Shown: one piece after another, positions 32,197 through 41,454 of the stretch
How the letters are laid out: every line of letters starts with the position of its first letter
Numbering within the stretch: position 1 is the first letter of the stretch
Source: Roseivirga ehrenbergii
Lineage (GTDB): Bacteria > Bacteroidota > Bacteroidia > Cytophagales > Cyclobacteriaceae
Length of the DNA stretch: 64,000 nt
Direction: 5' to 3'
NCBI RefSeq assembly: GCF_001593005.1
Contig: NZ_LQZQ01000051.1
Location: 124,001-188,000 of the forward strand
The notes under the pieces: model-generated
Seen by the model: the letters and a program-made list of their open reading frames with translations, nothing else
Told to the model about the DNA's origin: nothing
The model's database searches: none
Program-made: the position numbers and the translations under genes

Positions 32197-33102
32197 ATGA
32201 ATGTTTTTGACGGGCAATTTCCACGTGAGTTGGAAGATGAGTCCATTTACATAATGAGAGAAGTGGCAGCTCAATTTGAGCGTCCTGTTTTATTGTTTTC
32301 TGGCGGAAAAGATTCTATCACCTTAGTGCGATTGGCTGAAAAGGCATTTTATCCCGCTAAAATCCCCTTTCCATTATTGCATGTAGATACTGGTCATAAT
32401 TTTCCGGAAACCATTGCTTTTCGTGATGCACTGGTGGAGGAGCTTGGGCTTGAGTTGCACGTGCGATACGTACAAGATTCTATAGACAAGCAATTGGCAG
32501 TAGAAGAATCGGGTAAATACGCCAGCAGAAACGCACTTCAAACGGTTACTTTGTTGGCTGCTATTGAGGAGTTTAAGTTCGATGCCTGCATTGGTGGGGC
32601 AAGGCGTGACGAAGAAAAGGCTAGGGCCAAGGAGCGAGTGTTCTCGGTGAGGGATGACTTTGGTCAGTGGGATTCCAAAAAGCAACGACCTGAGCTTTTC
32701 GACATGCTCAATGGAAGAATTAATGTGGGTGAAAACGTTCGAGTATTTCCGATCTCTAACTGGACCGAAATTGATGTTTGGAACTACATCAGAGAAGAAA
32801 ACCTTGAAATTCCATCCATTTATTATGCGCATCAGCGCGAAGTTTTTCAACGAGATGGTATGATTTGGCCAAACTCACCCTTTATCAATAAAGATGAAAG
32901 TGAAAATATAGAGACCCGTACAGTGCGCTTCCGTACTGTAGGCGACATGACCTGTACTGCCGCGGTAGAATCTGATGCAGATCGGATAGAACGGGTGATC
33001 GAAGAAATTTTAAGTGCCACTATTTCCGAACGAGGTGCTAGAATTGATGACAAACGTTCGGAAGCCGCCATGGAAAAAAGAAAACAGTATGGATATTTCT
33101 AA
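32197..33102 (+). CDS. cysD: Sulfate adenylyltransferase subunit 2 (CysD)
   Basis: A 301-residue PP-loop ATPase-type subunit. The PP-loop SGGKDSITLVRLA, LLHVDTGHNFPETIAFRD, the GGARRDEEKARAKER segment and KQRPELFDM are standard for CysD. With CysN it makes adenylyl sulfate from ATP and sulfate, coupled to GTP hydrolysis. The C-terminus overlaps the start of cysN by 14 nt. Confidence 0.97.
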   Translation: MNVFDGQFPRELEDESIYIMREVAAQFERPVLLFSGGKDSITLVRLAEKAFYPAKIPFPLLHVDTGHNFPETIAFRDALVEELGLELHVRYVQDSIDKQLAVEESGKYASRNALQTVTLLAAIEEFKFDACIGGARRDEEKARAKERVFSVRDDFGQWDSKKQRPELFDMLNGRINVGENVRVFPISNWTEIDVWNYIREENLEIPSIYYAHQREVFQRDGMIWPNSPFINKDESENIETRTVRFRTVGDMTCTAAVESDADRIERVIEEILSATISERGARIDDKRSEAAMEKRKQYGYF

Positions 33103-34348
33103 CAAACAAGTTTTACGAATAGCTACAGCGGGAAGTGTAGATGATGGTAAAAGCACATTGATTGGAAGATTGCTCTTCGATACCAAATCGGTTACCTCAG
33201 ATAAGCTGCTGGCCATTGAAGAAAGTAGTCGAAGAAAGGGGCTTGATTATACTGACCTTTCTTTACTAACAGATGGCTTAGTGGCAGAAAGAGAGCAAGG
33301 AATTACCATTGATGTAGCCCATATTTATTTCGCTACCAAAACCAGAAAGTATATCATTGCTGATACTCCTGGGCATATTGAATATACCCGTAACATGGTG
33401 ACAGGAGCAAGTAACGCTGATGTTTCCTTGATTTTAATAGATGCAAGAAATGGTTTGGTGGAACAGACAAGAAGGCACCTTTATATTGCTCACCTCTTAC
33501 GTGTACCCAAAGTGCTAGTTTGTGTCAATAAAATGGACTTGGTCGGATATAATCAGAAGCGATTTGAAAGTATTGTGAAAGAAGTAAATGCTTTGGTGGC
33601 CAATGCTTCACTAACAGGTTTTGACATTTCTTTTCTACCTATTAGTTCACTTTACGGTGAGAATATAGTTGATGTAAGTAAAGAAATGCCTTGGTATTCG
33701 GGCAGTTCACTGATCGAAATACTGGAAGCTACTGAAGTAAAAGCGCAGCAACGCGAACTGCCATCAAGGTTCCAGATTCAGCATGTTATTAGGCCTAAAA
33801 CAAAGAATTACCACGATTATAGAGGTTATGCGGGCAAAATAGCAAGTGGTGTGTTCAAGGTTGGGGATAAGGTTACCATATTACCTTCAGGGGCCGTGTC
33901 AGAGATAAGTGCTATTCAAAAATATACCACAACGCTGAATGAGGCTGTCGCTGGCGAGTCGGTGAGTGTTTTGCTGAAAGATGATGTAGGAGCTAGCCGA
34001 GGGGATATGTTGGTGAAGGAAGGCGGCTTAAACTTTGGGAGTGAAGTAATTTCTGAGATTTGCTGGATGGATAGCAACCCGTTGATAGCAGGAAAAACTT
34101 ATAAGTTGCAACATGGGGTAAGCGAATCAAGAGTAAAGATTTTGGGGCTAAACCATAAGATAAATACAGACAGCTTGTTGGTTGAATCAGGTATTTCTGC
34201 CTTTCAGTTGAACGACATTGGTGAAGTGGTTTTGAAATCCTCTAAGCCTGTGTTAGCCGATTCATACGAGCAAAACCGAAACAATGGAGCCTTTATTTTG
34301 ATTGATGAGTTTACCAACAACACCGTAGGAGTGGGGTTTGTGGCTTAA
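33089..34348 (+). CDS. cysN: Sulfate adenylyltransferase subunit 1 (CysN)
   Basis: About 420 residues, a GTPase of the EF-Tu-like type. G1 is AGSVDDGKSTLIGRLLF, the switch region TDGLVAEREQGITIDVAH, G3 is DTPGHIEYTRNMVTGAS, and G4 is NKMD in VCVNKMDLVG. GTP hydrolysis drives APS formation by CysD. The start at 33089 gives the usual N-terminus ISNKQVLRIATAGSVDDGKS; longer in-frame extensions overlap cysD and are not needed. No CysC domain is fused to the C-terminus, so APS kinase activity is absent. The stop overlaps the convergent VIT1-type gene by 4 nt. Confidence 0.96.
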   Translation: MDISNKQVLRIATAGSVDDGKSTLIGRLLFDTKSVTSDKLLAIEESSRRKGLDYTDLSLLTDGLVAEREQGITIDVAHIYFATKTRKYIIADTPGHIEYTRNMVTGASNADVSLILIDARNGLVEQTRRHLYIAHLLRVPKVLVCVNKMDLVGYNQKRFESIVKEVNALVANASLTGFDISFLPISSLYGENIVDVSKEMPWYSGSSLIEILEATEVKAQQRELPSRFQIQHVIRPKTKNYHDYRGYAGKIASGVFKVGDKVTILPSGAVSEISAIQKYTTTLNEAVAGESVSVLLKDDVGASRGDMLVKEGGLNFGSEVISEICWMDSNPLIAGKTYKLQHGVSESRVKILGLNHKINTDSLLVESGISAFQLNDIGEVVLKSSKPVLADSYEQNRNNGAFILIDEFTNNTVGVGFVA

Positions 34349-35079
34349 GAAATCATACTTTCCAAAATTACCCCAACATAATATGCGAGAATAGCTGCTG
34401 AGCCGCCTAAGAAAAGCGTTTCGAGCACACCTCGTACTCGGCTGGTAGAGGTTACATAGCTTTTTGCGTAGCCAATGGCACCGAATGCAACGAAGGTGAG
34501 AATGGAAGAATAAAGAAATAAATCAGCATCTAGGCCTCTTGTGTAGTCAATTACATACACAATGAGCGGAATAAAGCCCATTAGTAAAAATGAAATAAAA
34601 GTGACCAAGCCCATTTGAAAAGGTGACTTGGTCTCTTCCATCATTTCTAACTCCTCTTTCATCATTACATCTACCCAGCGGTCTTTATCTTCAGTGATTT
34701 TATCAACCACTTGTTCTAAAAGTTCGCCTTCAAAGCCTTTGGCCTGATAGATTTCCCTGATTTCTTCTCGTTCTTTTTCTGGTAAGTGATCCACCTCCCA
34801 GTATTCAATGGCTTTATGTTTATCGTAATTCTGTTTTTCAGATTTGGTAGAAAGGTAGCTGCCAACAGACATGGCAAAACCATCGGCAAAGAGGTTGGCA
34901 AAGCCCAAAATGATTACTACAGCGCTGTCGAGGTTGGCGCCAGCAGCCCCTGCTACAACAGCAAATGTGGTTACACTTCCGTCTATTCCTCCATAGATGA
35001 ATTCGCCAATGTATTCTTGGAATTTTGAGAAGAAAGATGTTTTTCCGTGTAAATGGGCTTCGTGATGTTTCTTGCTCAT
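34345..35079 (-). CDS. VIT1/CCC1-type transporter family protein
   Basis: A 244-residue protein. The N-terminal IGEFIYGGIDGSVTTFAVVA is the signature of the vacuolar iron transporter family. Membrane helices flank a hydrophilic central region rich in E/K (about 85-140), similar to the metal-binding domain of VIT1, and three further helices follow (for instance GLVTFISFLLMGFIPLIVYV). Such proteins export Fe2+ or Mn2+ from the cytoplasm. The metal here is inferred from the family. It converges with cysN with 4-nt overlap. Confidence 0.9.
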   Translation of the reverse strand: MSKKHHEAHLHGKTSFFSKFQEYIGEFIYGGIDGSVTTFAVVAGAAGANLDSAVVIILGFANLFADGFAMSVGSYLSTKSEKQNYDKHKAIEYWEVDHLPEKEREEIREIYQAKGFEGELLEQVVDKITEDKDRWVDVMMKEELEMMEETKSPFQMGLVTFISFLLMGFIPLIVYVIDYTRGLDADLFLYSSILTFVAFGAIGYAKSYVTSTSRVRGVLETLFLGGSAAILAYYVGVILESMIS

Positions 35080-35144
35080 ACTGCTTGAGTAATAGGGTTT
35101 AACCTGAATATTTACTCAATATAGCACGATTGCTTTTTTAAACC

Positions 35145-36449
35145 CTATTGTCTTTGAATCTTAGCGCCTAATGCGTTTAATCTTTGATCAATATGTTGGT
35201 AGCCTCTGTCAATTTGCTCAACATTATCAATTACACTGGTGCCTTCGGCAGAAAGCGCTGCAATAAGCAAGGCCTGTCCCGCACGAATATCAGGAGAAGT
35301 CATACGAATCCCTTTGAGCTTTTGCTGGCGGTTTAAGCCAATAACAGTAGCTCTGTGCGGATCGCAAAGAATAATTTGTGCTCCCATATCAATCAGCTTA
35401 TCGACAAAGAACAAGCGGCTTTCAAACATTTTCTGGTGTACTAAAACCGTTCCTTTGGCTTGAGTAGCCATCACCAAAATAATGCTCAAAAGGTCGGGAG
35501 TTAATCCTGGCCAAATGGCATCGGCAATGGTCATGATAGAGCCATCAATAAAGGTTTCTATTTCATAATGATCTTGCCCCGGAATAAAAATATCGTCACC
35601 TCTAAACTCCATTTGAACTCCCATTTTTCTGAAGGTGTCTGGAATTAAACCAAGCTGATCAATTCGGCAATCTTTAATAGTGATTTCCGATTGTGTCATG
35701 GCAGCCATACCAATAAAACTGCCTATTTCAATCATGTCAGGCAGCATCGTATGCTCTGTACCTCCAAGCGAATCAACGCCTTCAATATGTAACAGATTAG
35801 ATCCTACACCTGTGATTTTTGCACCCATTCTATTCAGCATGGCACATAGCTGCTGCAAGTAAGGCTCGCAGGCCGCATTGTAAATGGTAGTTTTTCCATT
35901 GGCCATTGCGGCTGCCATTAGGATGTTGGCCGTACCTGTAACCGAAGCTTCCTCCAAAAGCATATAAGCGCCTTTCAGTTGCGAAGCATCAATGTGGTAC
36001 ATACCCGTTTCGGCCTCGTAAAGAAAGCGTGCACCTAATTTTTGAAAACCAATAAAGTGGGTATCGAGTCTTCTGCGACCAATTTTATCACCTCCTGGTT
36101 TCGAAATTTTTGCTTTTCCAAAACGCGCCAACAGAGGCCCTAAAATCATTACCGAACCACGGAGCGATGATGCTTTGGTTCTGAACTCTTCAGTTTCTAA
36201 GTAATCGATGTTTACATTTTTTGCACAAAAGCGGTAACTCTCTCCCCCTAAGAATTGCACTTCTACACCCATGGCGCCAAGCAATTCGATCAGTTTATTT
36301 ACATCACGAATATCAGGGACTTTGTGAAGTGTAACGGGTTCTGGAGTGATTAAAACAGCACACAAGATTTGTAATGCTTCGTTTTTGGCACCCTGTGGAG
36401 TGATTTCTCCACTCAATTTGGTACCGCCTTCAATTACAAAAGATGCCAT
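35145..36449 (-). CDS. murA: UDP-N-acetylglucosamine 1-carboxyvinyltransferase (MurA)
   Basis: A 434-residue EPSP-synthase-fold enzyme for the first committed step of peptidoglycan synthesis: UDP-GlcNAc plus PEP gives enolpyruvyl-UDP-GlcNAc. The Lys22 motif GAKNEALQIL, TKASSLRGSVMILGPLLARF and LDTHFIGFQKLGARF are conserved. The catalytic loop that holds Cys115 in E. coli reads PGGDKIGRR here, with Asp121 at that position. The Cys-to-Asp change is known to give fosfomycin insensitivity in other MurA proteins and appears to be usual in this phylum. It starts 3 bp after the DUF4290 stop and probably shares its transcript. Confidence 0.96.
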   Translation of the reverse strand: MASFVIEGGTKLSGEITPQGAKNEALQILCAVLITPEPVTLHKVPDIRDVNKLIELLGAMGVEVQFLGGESYRFCAKNVNIDYLETEEFRTKASSLRGSVMILGPLLARFGKAKISKPGGDKIGRRRLDTHFIGFQKLGARFLYEAETGMYHIDASQLKGAYMLLEEASVTGTANILMAAAMANGKTTIYNAACEPYLQQLCAMLNRMGAKITGVGSNLLHIEGVDSLGGTEHTMLPDMIEIGSFIGMAAMTQSEITIKDCRIDQLGLIPDTFRKMGVQMEFRGDDIFIPGQDHYEIETFIDGSIMTIADAIWPGLTPDLLSIILVMATQAKGTVLVHQKMFESRLFFVDKLIDMGAQIILCDPHRATVIGLNRQQKLKGIRMTSPDIRAGQALLIAALSAEGTSVIDNVEQIDRGYQHIDQRLNALGAKIQRQ

Positions 36450-36452
36450 TAA

Positions 36453-37091
36453 TTATGCACGTCTACGTTTTGTATAATTCTTTTTTCTGTTTTGGTTAGA
36501 CGAACCAGAGGATGGTCTTCTTTCTCTAACACTGGTATTGAATAAACCTTCTTCTTTGATTTTTTCAATATTTACTTTCAATTGCCCCTTCGACATTCTG
36601 TGAATATGCTGAGCAATTACTTCGTCTTCAATATTGTCTTTGTTCCAGTTAGAGAAGAAGCTTTTCATTAAGCGGCCAATGTGAATTATCGCATTTTCAC
36701 GAGATTCTTCATCTTCCATTTCTACTGCCAACTTCACCATTGTTTCTAAGTTTCTACCATAATGGCGGAACTTGATTTCATCGGTTTTGTACTCCATACG
36801 CTGAGGCTTTTTACCAATTGATTCTTTCTCAGGCATTGGGAAAGGAGATTCAACGTCTAAATCAAAACGTGACATGATGTATAAATCATCCCATACTTTT
36901 TGATCGTATTCGGCATTTTCGCGAAGCAAATTAGGGTTAATCTGACGCATAAGGTCAGTGAGCGTTTGCGCATATTGATTGCGCTTTTCTTTGTCTTCTA
37001 CGGTTTTGATATATTCAACCAGTTTCTGTACGTTTCTGCCGTACTCCTTCTGGATTACATCTTCTCTTTGGGTATTATATTCTAAACTCAT
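36453..37091 (-). CDS. DUF4290 domain-containing protein
   Basis: About 212 residues from the ATG at 37091, where the family consensus start MSLEYNTQREDVIQKEYGRN begins; a GTG at 37106 adds five residues. The body (LVEYIKTVEDKEKRNQYAQT, IKFRHYGRNLETMVKLAVEM) contains two similar halves with a YGRN/Y-G-R-N motif, and the C-terminus is a basic, Ser/Arg-rich tail. Such proteins occur widely in Bacteroidota upstream of murA; their role is unknown. A link to cell-wall synthesis is only suggested by position. Confidence 0.88.
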   Translation of the reverse strand: MSLEYNTQREDVIQKEYGRNVQKLVEYIKTVEDKEKRNQYAQTLTDLMRQINPNLLRENAEYDQKVWDDLYIMSRFDLDVESPFPMPEKESIGKKPQRMEYKTDEIKFRHYGRNLETMVKLAVEMEDEESRENAIIHIGRLMKSFFSNWNKDNIEDEVIAQHIHRMSKGQLKVNIEKIKEEGLFNTSVRERRPSSGSSNQNRKKNYTKRRRA

Positions 37092-37261
37092 GTTTTCAGT
37101 TTTCACTACGAAATTAACAATTATTCTGGAAGAAGAAGGTCTATTTAATGCTAGATGTGAATCGGTTTGAGTGCCGTTTTATAAACTTGATCCTTCTTTC
37201 GGACTAATATATTCTCAACGTATATGGCGTTGGCTTGTTATGGCTGTAAGTTAATTCTTTT

Positions 37262-39538
37262 TTATTCTACAATCCTAAGCTTCGCGAAGCTCAATAACAG
37301 GGTTTTTTCACCGAAGTTCTCAAATATTACCCTAGCTTTTTTGTTCGAACCTTCGATATCCATTTTATGTACTTTTCCGAAACCGAATTTAGGATGCTCC
37401 ACTTTCATTCCTTCTTTCAGGTTTGAAATATCACTTGGGGTGAAATTATCTGAAGGTTTATGGTAGGCCAAAGGCTTTTTAGGGGCGGTATTTCTATTTG
37501 CAATTAGGTTTCGGGCGTAGTTTGAACCCACCTGTGGCACATTTCTGTTAGGGTTAGGGCTAAAACTTGAAGGCTTTTGTTCGCGACTTCCGTATTTGGT
37601 ATTAACCTTGATGTAACTCGGGTCTACTTCCTCAATAAATCGGCTGGGCTCACAGTTCAGCAAACGACCATAACGATAGCGCGATAGCGCATAGGAGAAA
37701 TAGAGGTTTTCCTTTGCTCGAGTAATGGCCACATAGAATAGACGCCTTTCTTCTTCTAAATCGGCTCTGCTACTCATCATCATTTGGGAAGGAAAAAGGT
37801 CTTCCTCCATGCCCACAATGAACACATTCTTAAACTCGAGCCCCTTGGCGGAGTGTATGGTCATTAGAGTTACTACATCGGTCTCTTGATTTTCCTTGTC
37901 ATTGTCGGTTAACAAGGCGATGTCTTGCATGAAGTTATTCAGCGATTTATCCTCAACTTCTGGCGTATCTACAAACTCTTTGATGGCATTCAGTAATTCC
38001 TGAACGTTTTCATAACGGTTCAAGCCCTCTATGGTTTTGTCTTCATAAAGTTCTTTTAACAGGCCAGAATTTTTGGCAATATGACTGGCTGTTTCAAAGG
38101 CATCCTTTGTTTCAACATAAATCATAAAACTCTTAATGAGCGTTACAAAGTCGTTGATGGCATTGGCGGCTCGACCGGGTAGAAAGGAATTTATATTGGT
38201 GAGTACTTCCCAAAGTGGAATATCATGCTCGAAAGCCGCTACAACAATCTTTTCTACAGAAGTTGGGCCAATACCTCGTTTCGGCAAGTTGATGATTCTT
38301 CGGAAAGATTGTTCATCGTTTGGGTTGATGGCAAACCTTAAATAGCCCATCAAATCCTTAATTTCCTTTCTTTGATAGAACGAGAGCCCACCATAAATGC
38401 GATAGGCAATGCCTGATTTTCTTAGTGCTTCTTCAATGGAACGCGACTGGCTATTAGTTCGGTACAGAATAGCGAAATCCTCGTTTTTGTAGTTTCGGTT
38501 AGCTTTTTGTTCGAAAATCTCTGAGGCTACAAATCGTCCTTCCTCATTGTCTGAAACTGATTTGATTAATTCAATTTGGTTGCCATCGTTATTAGCCGTC
38601 CAGACGGTCTTTTTCAGTTGGCTTTTATTTCTTCCAATTACTGAATTTGCCGCGTTTACAATGTTCTGAGTAGAACGGTAATTTTGTTCTAGTTTAATCA
38701 CCTTCAGGTCTGGAAAATCTTTCTCGAAATTCAGAATATTTTCGATGTCTGCTCCGCGAAAAGCATAGATGCTTTGTGCATCGTCTCCCACCACAGCAAT
38801 ATTTCTATTTACCGCAGAAAGCTTTTTTGTAATCAAATATTGAGAAACGTTCGTGTCTTGAAACTCATCTACCAGTACATACTGAAATCTATGTTGGTAT
38901 TTGTTCAATACGTCTAGATGATCTCGAAATAATACGTTAGTGTTAAAAAGCAGGTCGTCAAAGTCCATAGCATCTGCTTTTTTACAGCGCAAACTATAGG
39001 CTTTGTACAGTCGACCCATTTCTGGTTTCATGGCCGAATCATCATCGGCTTTGTAAATGGGGTTTGTGGTGTATTCCTGCCAAGAGATTAACCTGTTTTT
39101 GGCACTAGAAATTCTACTGAGTACCGTGTTGGGCTTATAAACTTTATCGTCTAACCCGTATTCTTTAACAATATTTTTAATGAGCGATTTAGAATCGTCT
39201 GTATCGTAAATGGTGAAATTACTTGGGTAGCCTAACTTACCAGCTTCTGCCCTAAGAATTCTGGCAAATACCGAGTGAAAAGTGCCCATCCATAGATTTC
39301 TGGCATTAGAACCCACAACGCTCTCAATCCTTTCACGCATTTCTTTTGCGGCCTTATTGGTAAAAGTGAGGGAAAGGATATTGAAAGGATCAACTCCTTT
39401 ATCCTGCATCAGGTAAGCGATACGGTAAGTAAGCACCCTAGTTTTTCCGGAACCCGCACCAGCAATAATCATGGTAGGGCCTTCCGTATTCACTACTCCT
39501 TCGTATTGGGGTTCATTAAGGGAAGAGAGGTAATCCAT
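37262..39538 (-). CDS. UvrD/PcrA-type ATP-dependent DNA helicase
   Basis: A 758-residue superfamily 1A 3'-5' helicase. Motif I AGAGSGKTRVLTYRIAYLM, Ia TFTNKAAKEMRERIE, II DEFQDTN, III VGDDAQSIYAFRGAD, IV EQNYRSTQNIV, V TLMTIHSAKGLEFKNVFIVG and VI EERRLFYVAITRAKENLYFS are all present. The C-terminus ends in a basic tail with KHPKFGFGKV, the small Tudor-like region seen in PcrA/UvrD that contacts RNA polymerase. It acts in repair and in clearing replication-transcription conflicts. Whether it is PcrA or UvrD cannot be told. Confidence 0.95.
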   Translation of the reverse strand: MDYLSSLNEPQYEGVVNTEGPTMIIAGAGSGKTRVLTYRIAYLMQDKGVDPFNILSLTFTNKAAKEMRERIESVVGSNARNLWMGTFHSVFARILRAEAGKLGYPSNFTIYDTDDSKSLIKNIVKEYGLDDKVYKPNTVLSRISSAKNRLISWQEYTTNPIYKADDDSAMKPEMGRLYKAYSLRCKKADAMDFDDLLFNTNVLFRDHLDVLNKYQHRFQYVLVDEFQDTNVSQYLITKKLSAVNRNIAVVGDDAQSIYAFRGADIENILNFEKDFPDLKVIKLEQNYRSTQNIVNAANSVIGRNKSQLKKTVWTANNDGNQIELIKSVSDNEEGRFVASEIFEQKANRNYKNEDFAILYRTNSQSRSIEEALRKSGIAYRIYGGLSFYQRKEIKDLMGYLRFAINPNDEQSFRRIINLPKRGIGPTSVEKIVVAAFEHDIPLWEVLTNINSFLPGRAANAINDFVTLIKSFMIYVETKDAFETASHIAKNSGLLKELYEDKTIEGLNRYENVQELLNAIKEFVDTPEVEDKSLNNFMQDIALLTDNDKENQETDVVTLMTIHSAKGLEFKNVFIVGMEEDLFPSQMMMSSRADLEEERRLFYVAITRAKENLYFSYALSRYRYGRLLNCEPSRFIEEVDPSYIKVNTKYGSREQKPSSFSPNPNRNVPQVGSNYARNLIANRNTAPKKPLAYHKPSDNFTPSDISNLKEGMKVEHPKFGFGKVHKMDIEGSNKKARVIFENFGEKTLLLSFAKLRIVE

Positions 39539-39575
39539 TCTGCACAGTTTTCAACCTGCAATTTAAGCTTTGATT

Positions 39576-40679
39576 CTAGTTTTTCGACACTAAACCGTAG
39601 AAGTATTCCTCGTAATTCAGAATTGTACTCTCCATACTGAAAGTCTCGAAGGCGGTGGTTAACCCATTTTCGATAAACTTATCTCTGGTGGGTTGATCGG
39701 AGAGAAGCTGCTTTATTTTAGAGGATAGTTCAGTAATGTTTCCGTTTTCGAAGAGAAAACCGTTGTAATCGTTTTGAACTACATCGGCTATACCTCCAAA
39801 GTTGGTGGCGATTACGGGGCATTTCATGGCCATGGCTTCAATCAACACCAAACCGAAGCCGTCCATGGTGGAAGCAAGAATATTGATGTCGAACAAACGG
39901 TAAAGGTTGAGTACTTCTTTTCCAGAAACATCGCCCAAGCAAATCACTTCATTCTTTAGGCCAAACTGCTCGATATAAGGCTGTAGTTGACTTTGTTCAA
40001 TTCCTGCAAAAACGAGTTTAATACTTGGGTCGTTGAGTTGGGCAACGGCTTCAATAATTTGAGGCTGCTCTTTAAAGCGAGAAACACAACCGATTACTTT
40101 TTCTGTTGCTTTGATCTTAAGCTGTTGTCTGAATTTCTCTACGGTTTCCTCATTCCATTGCGTTAGTCGCTCTGCGGGAATGCCGTTATGAATTACTTTT
40201 AAATGATTTTTGGGATAGCCCTTTTCTGCGAAAATGGTTTTCAAGCCTTCGCTAATTACCACAATTCCAGCAGTGTTTTTTACGTAAAACCATTTCTGTA
40301 ACCAACCGCCAGCGCTCAATGGATTTTGTCTTCGGGTATGAACAATTTCTACCTTAAGCTTATACCAGAGTTTGGCAAAAATGGCCGTGTAGCGGTCGTA
40401 GCTCGATTGGGCGTTAATCACTTGAATGCGATGTTTTTTTACTGTATCCCGAATCTGCCGCCAGTTTTCAATGTCGAACTTTCCTTTGAATGTCATTGGG
40501 ATTCGCTGCACTTTACTGCCTTCCAGCAAATCCCAAATGAGCATGTCTTGCCTGCAGCCCACAAAAACCTCGTGCCCCTTTTCGGCCAGCCCTTTTGCTA
40601 AATAGGCAATGGAATTGGTAGAACCTGCCAAACCACCTTGGTAGGTAATAAAAAGAAGCCTGAGTTTGTCTTTCGGCAT
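39576..40679 (-). CDS. Glycosyltransferase family 4 protein
   Basis: A 367-residue GT-B fold enzyme. The N-terminal domain has LLFITYQGGLAGSTNSIAYL with a Gly-rich loop and IVVISEGLKTIFAEKGYPKN. The C-terminal domain holds the nucleotide-sugar motif LASTMDGFGLVLIEAMAMK (EX7E type, with E at both ends) and VIATNFGGIADVV. It probably transfers a hexose from a nucleotide sugar to a lipid or cell-surface glycan. Donor and acceptor are unknown; it stands between helicase and pyrE genes on the same strand. Confidence 0.9.
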   Translation of the reverse strand: MPKDKLRLLFITYQGGLAGSTNSIAYLAKGLAEKGHEVFVGCRQDMLIWDLLEGSKVQRIPMTFKGKFDIENWRQIRDTVKKHRIQVINAQSSYDRYTAIFAKLWYKLKVEIVHTRRQNPLSAGGWLQKWFYVKNTAGIVVISEGLKTIFAEKGYPKNHLKVIHNGIPAERLTQWNEETVEKFRQQLKIKATEKVIGCVSRFKEQPQIIEAVAQLNDPSIKLVFAGIEQSQLQPYIEQFGLKNEVICLGDVSGKEVLNLYRLFDINILASTMDGFGLVLIEAMAMKCPVIATNFGGIADVVQNDYNGFLFENGNITELSSKIKQLLSDQPTRDKFIENGLTTAFETFSMESTILNYEEYFYGLVSKN

Positions 40680-40702
40680 GTTTTAAATAAGTGCTTTGCG
40701 GA

Positions 40703-41353
40703 TTAACCTTTCCAGTTGGCCGGATCTTGTCTCCACTTTTCTAAAGAAGCCAAGTCGTCTTGGTTTACATAACCAAGTTCTTTCGCCTTTTCAAGCATTA
40801 CTGAATAGTTACTCAAGCAGTGAAGCTTGATGCCCGCTTTTGAAAAATTTTCGTCAGCTAAAGGGAAACCATAAGTGAAAATGGCCACCATTCCAAGTAC
40901 TTCATAGCCAGCAGCTTTTAGTGCTTCTGCCGCTTTTAAGGAACTTCCTCCGGTAGAAACAAGATCTTCTACAATCACTACTTTTTGGCCCGGTGCGACT
41001 TTACCTTCAATAAGATTTTCCATGCCATGTCCTTTTGGGGAAGAACGAACATAAATGAAGGGAAGGTCCAGTTCGTCTGCAAGTAAAGCGCCTTGAGGAA
41101 TACCAGCAGTAGCTACACCTGCAATAGATTGCGCTTCTGGGTAGAGTGATTTACATGCTTCGGCTAGTGCCTTTTTAATGTAAGTTCTTGTGGCAGGAAA
41201 AGAAAGCGACATGCGGTTATCGCAGTAAATTGGAGATTTCCATCCTGAGCTCCAGGTAAACGGTTGAGACTTATTAAGTTGAATTGCTTTTATTTCTAAT
41301 AAGTCGGAAGCAACTCTTAGTGCTGTATCTTTAGGGGTGCCTGATTTTTCCAT
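40703..41353 (-). CDS. pyrE: Orotate phosphoribosyltransferase
   Basis: A 216-residue type I phosphoribosyltransferase of the pyrimidine pathway, converting orotate and PRPP to OMP. The PRPP loop VVIVEDLVSTGGSSLKAAEA and the substrate hood WSSGWKSPIYCDNRMSLSFP are clear. IAGVATAGIPQGALLADELD and FIYVRSSPKGHG are the remaining core motifs. pyrF is not adjacent. It precedes the glycosyltransferase by 23 bp in the direction of transcription, so the two may be co-transcribed. Confidence 0.95.
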   Translation of the reverse strand: MEKSGTPKDTALRVASDLLEIKAIQLNKSQPFTWSSGWKSPIYCDNRMSLSFPATRTYIKKALAEACKSLYPEAQSIAGVATAGIPQGALLADELDLPFIYVRSSPKGHGMENLIEGKVAPGQKVVIVEDLVSTGGSSLKAAEALKAAGYEVLGMVAIFTYGFPLADENFSKAGIKLHCLSNYSVMLEKAKELGYVNQDDLASLEKWRQDPANWKG

Positions 41354-41454
41354 GGCACGAATTTAAGGGATTTTTTTTCTGAAATTTATAAACCCAACAG
41401 AGGTATTGTTCTTAAAAAATATTTCATATTAGCAAAAATTAGTGCTCACAATAG

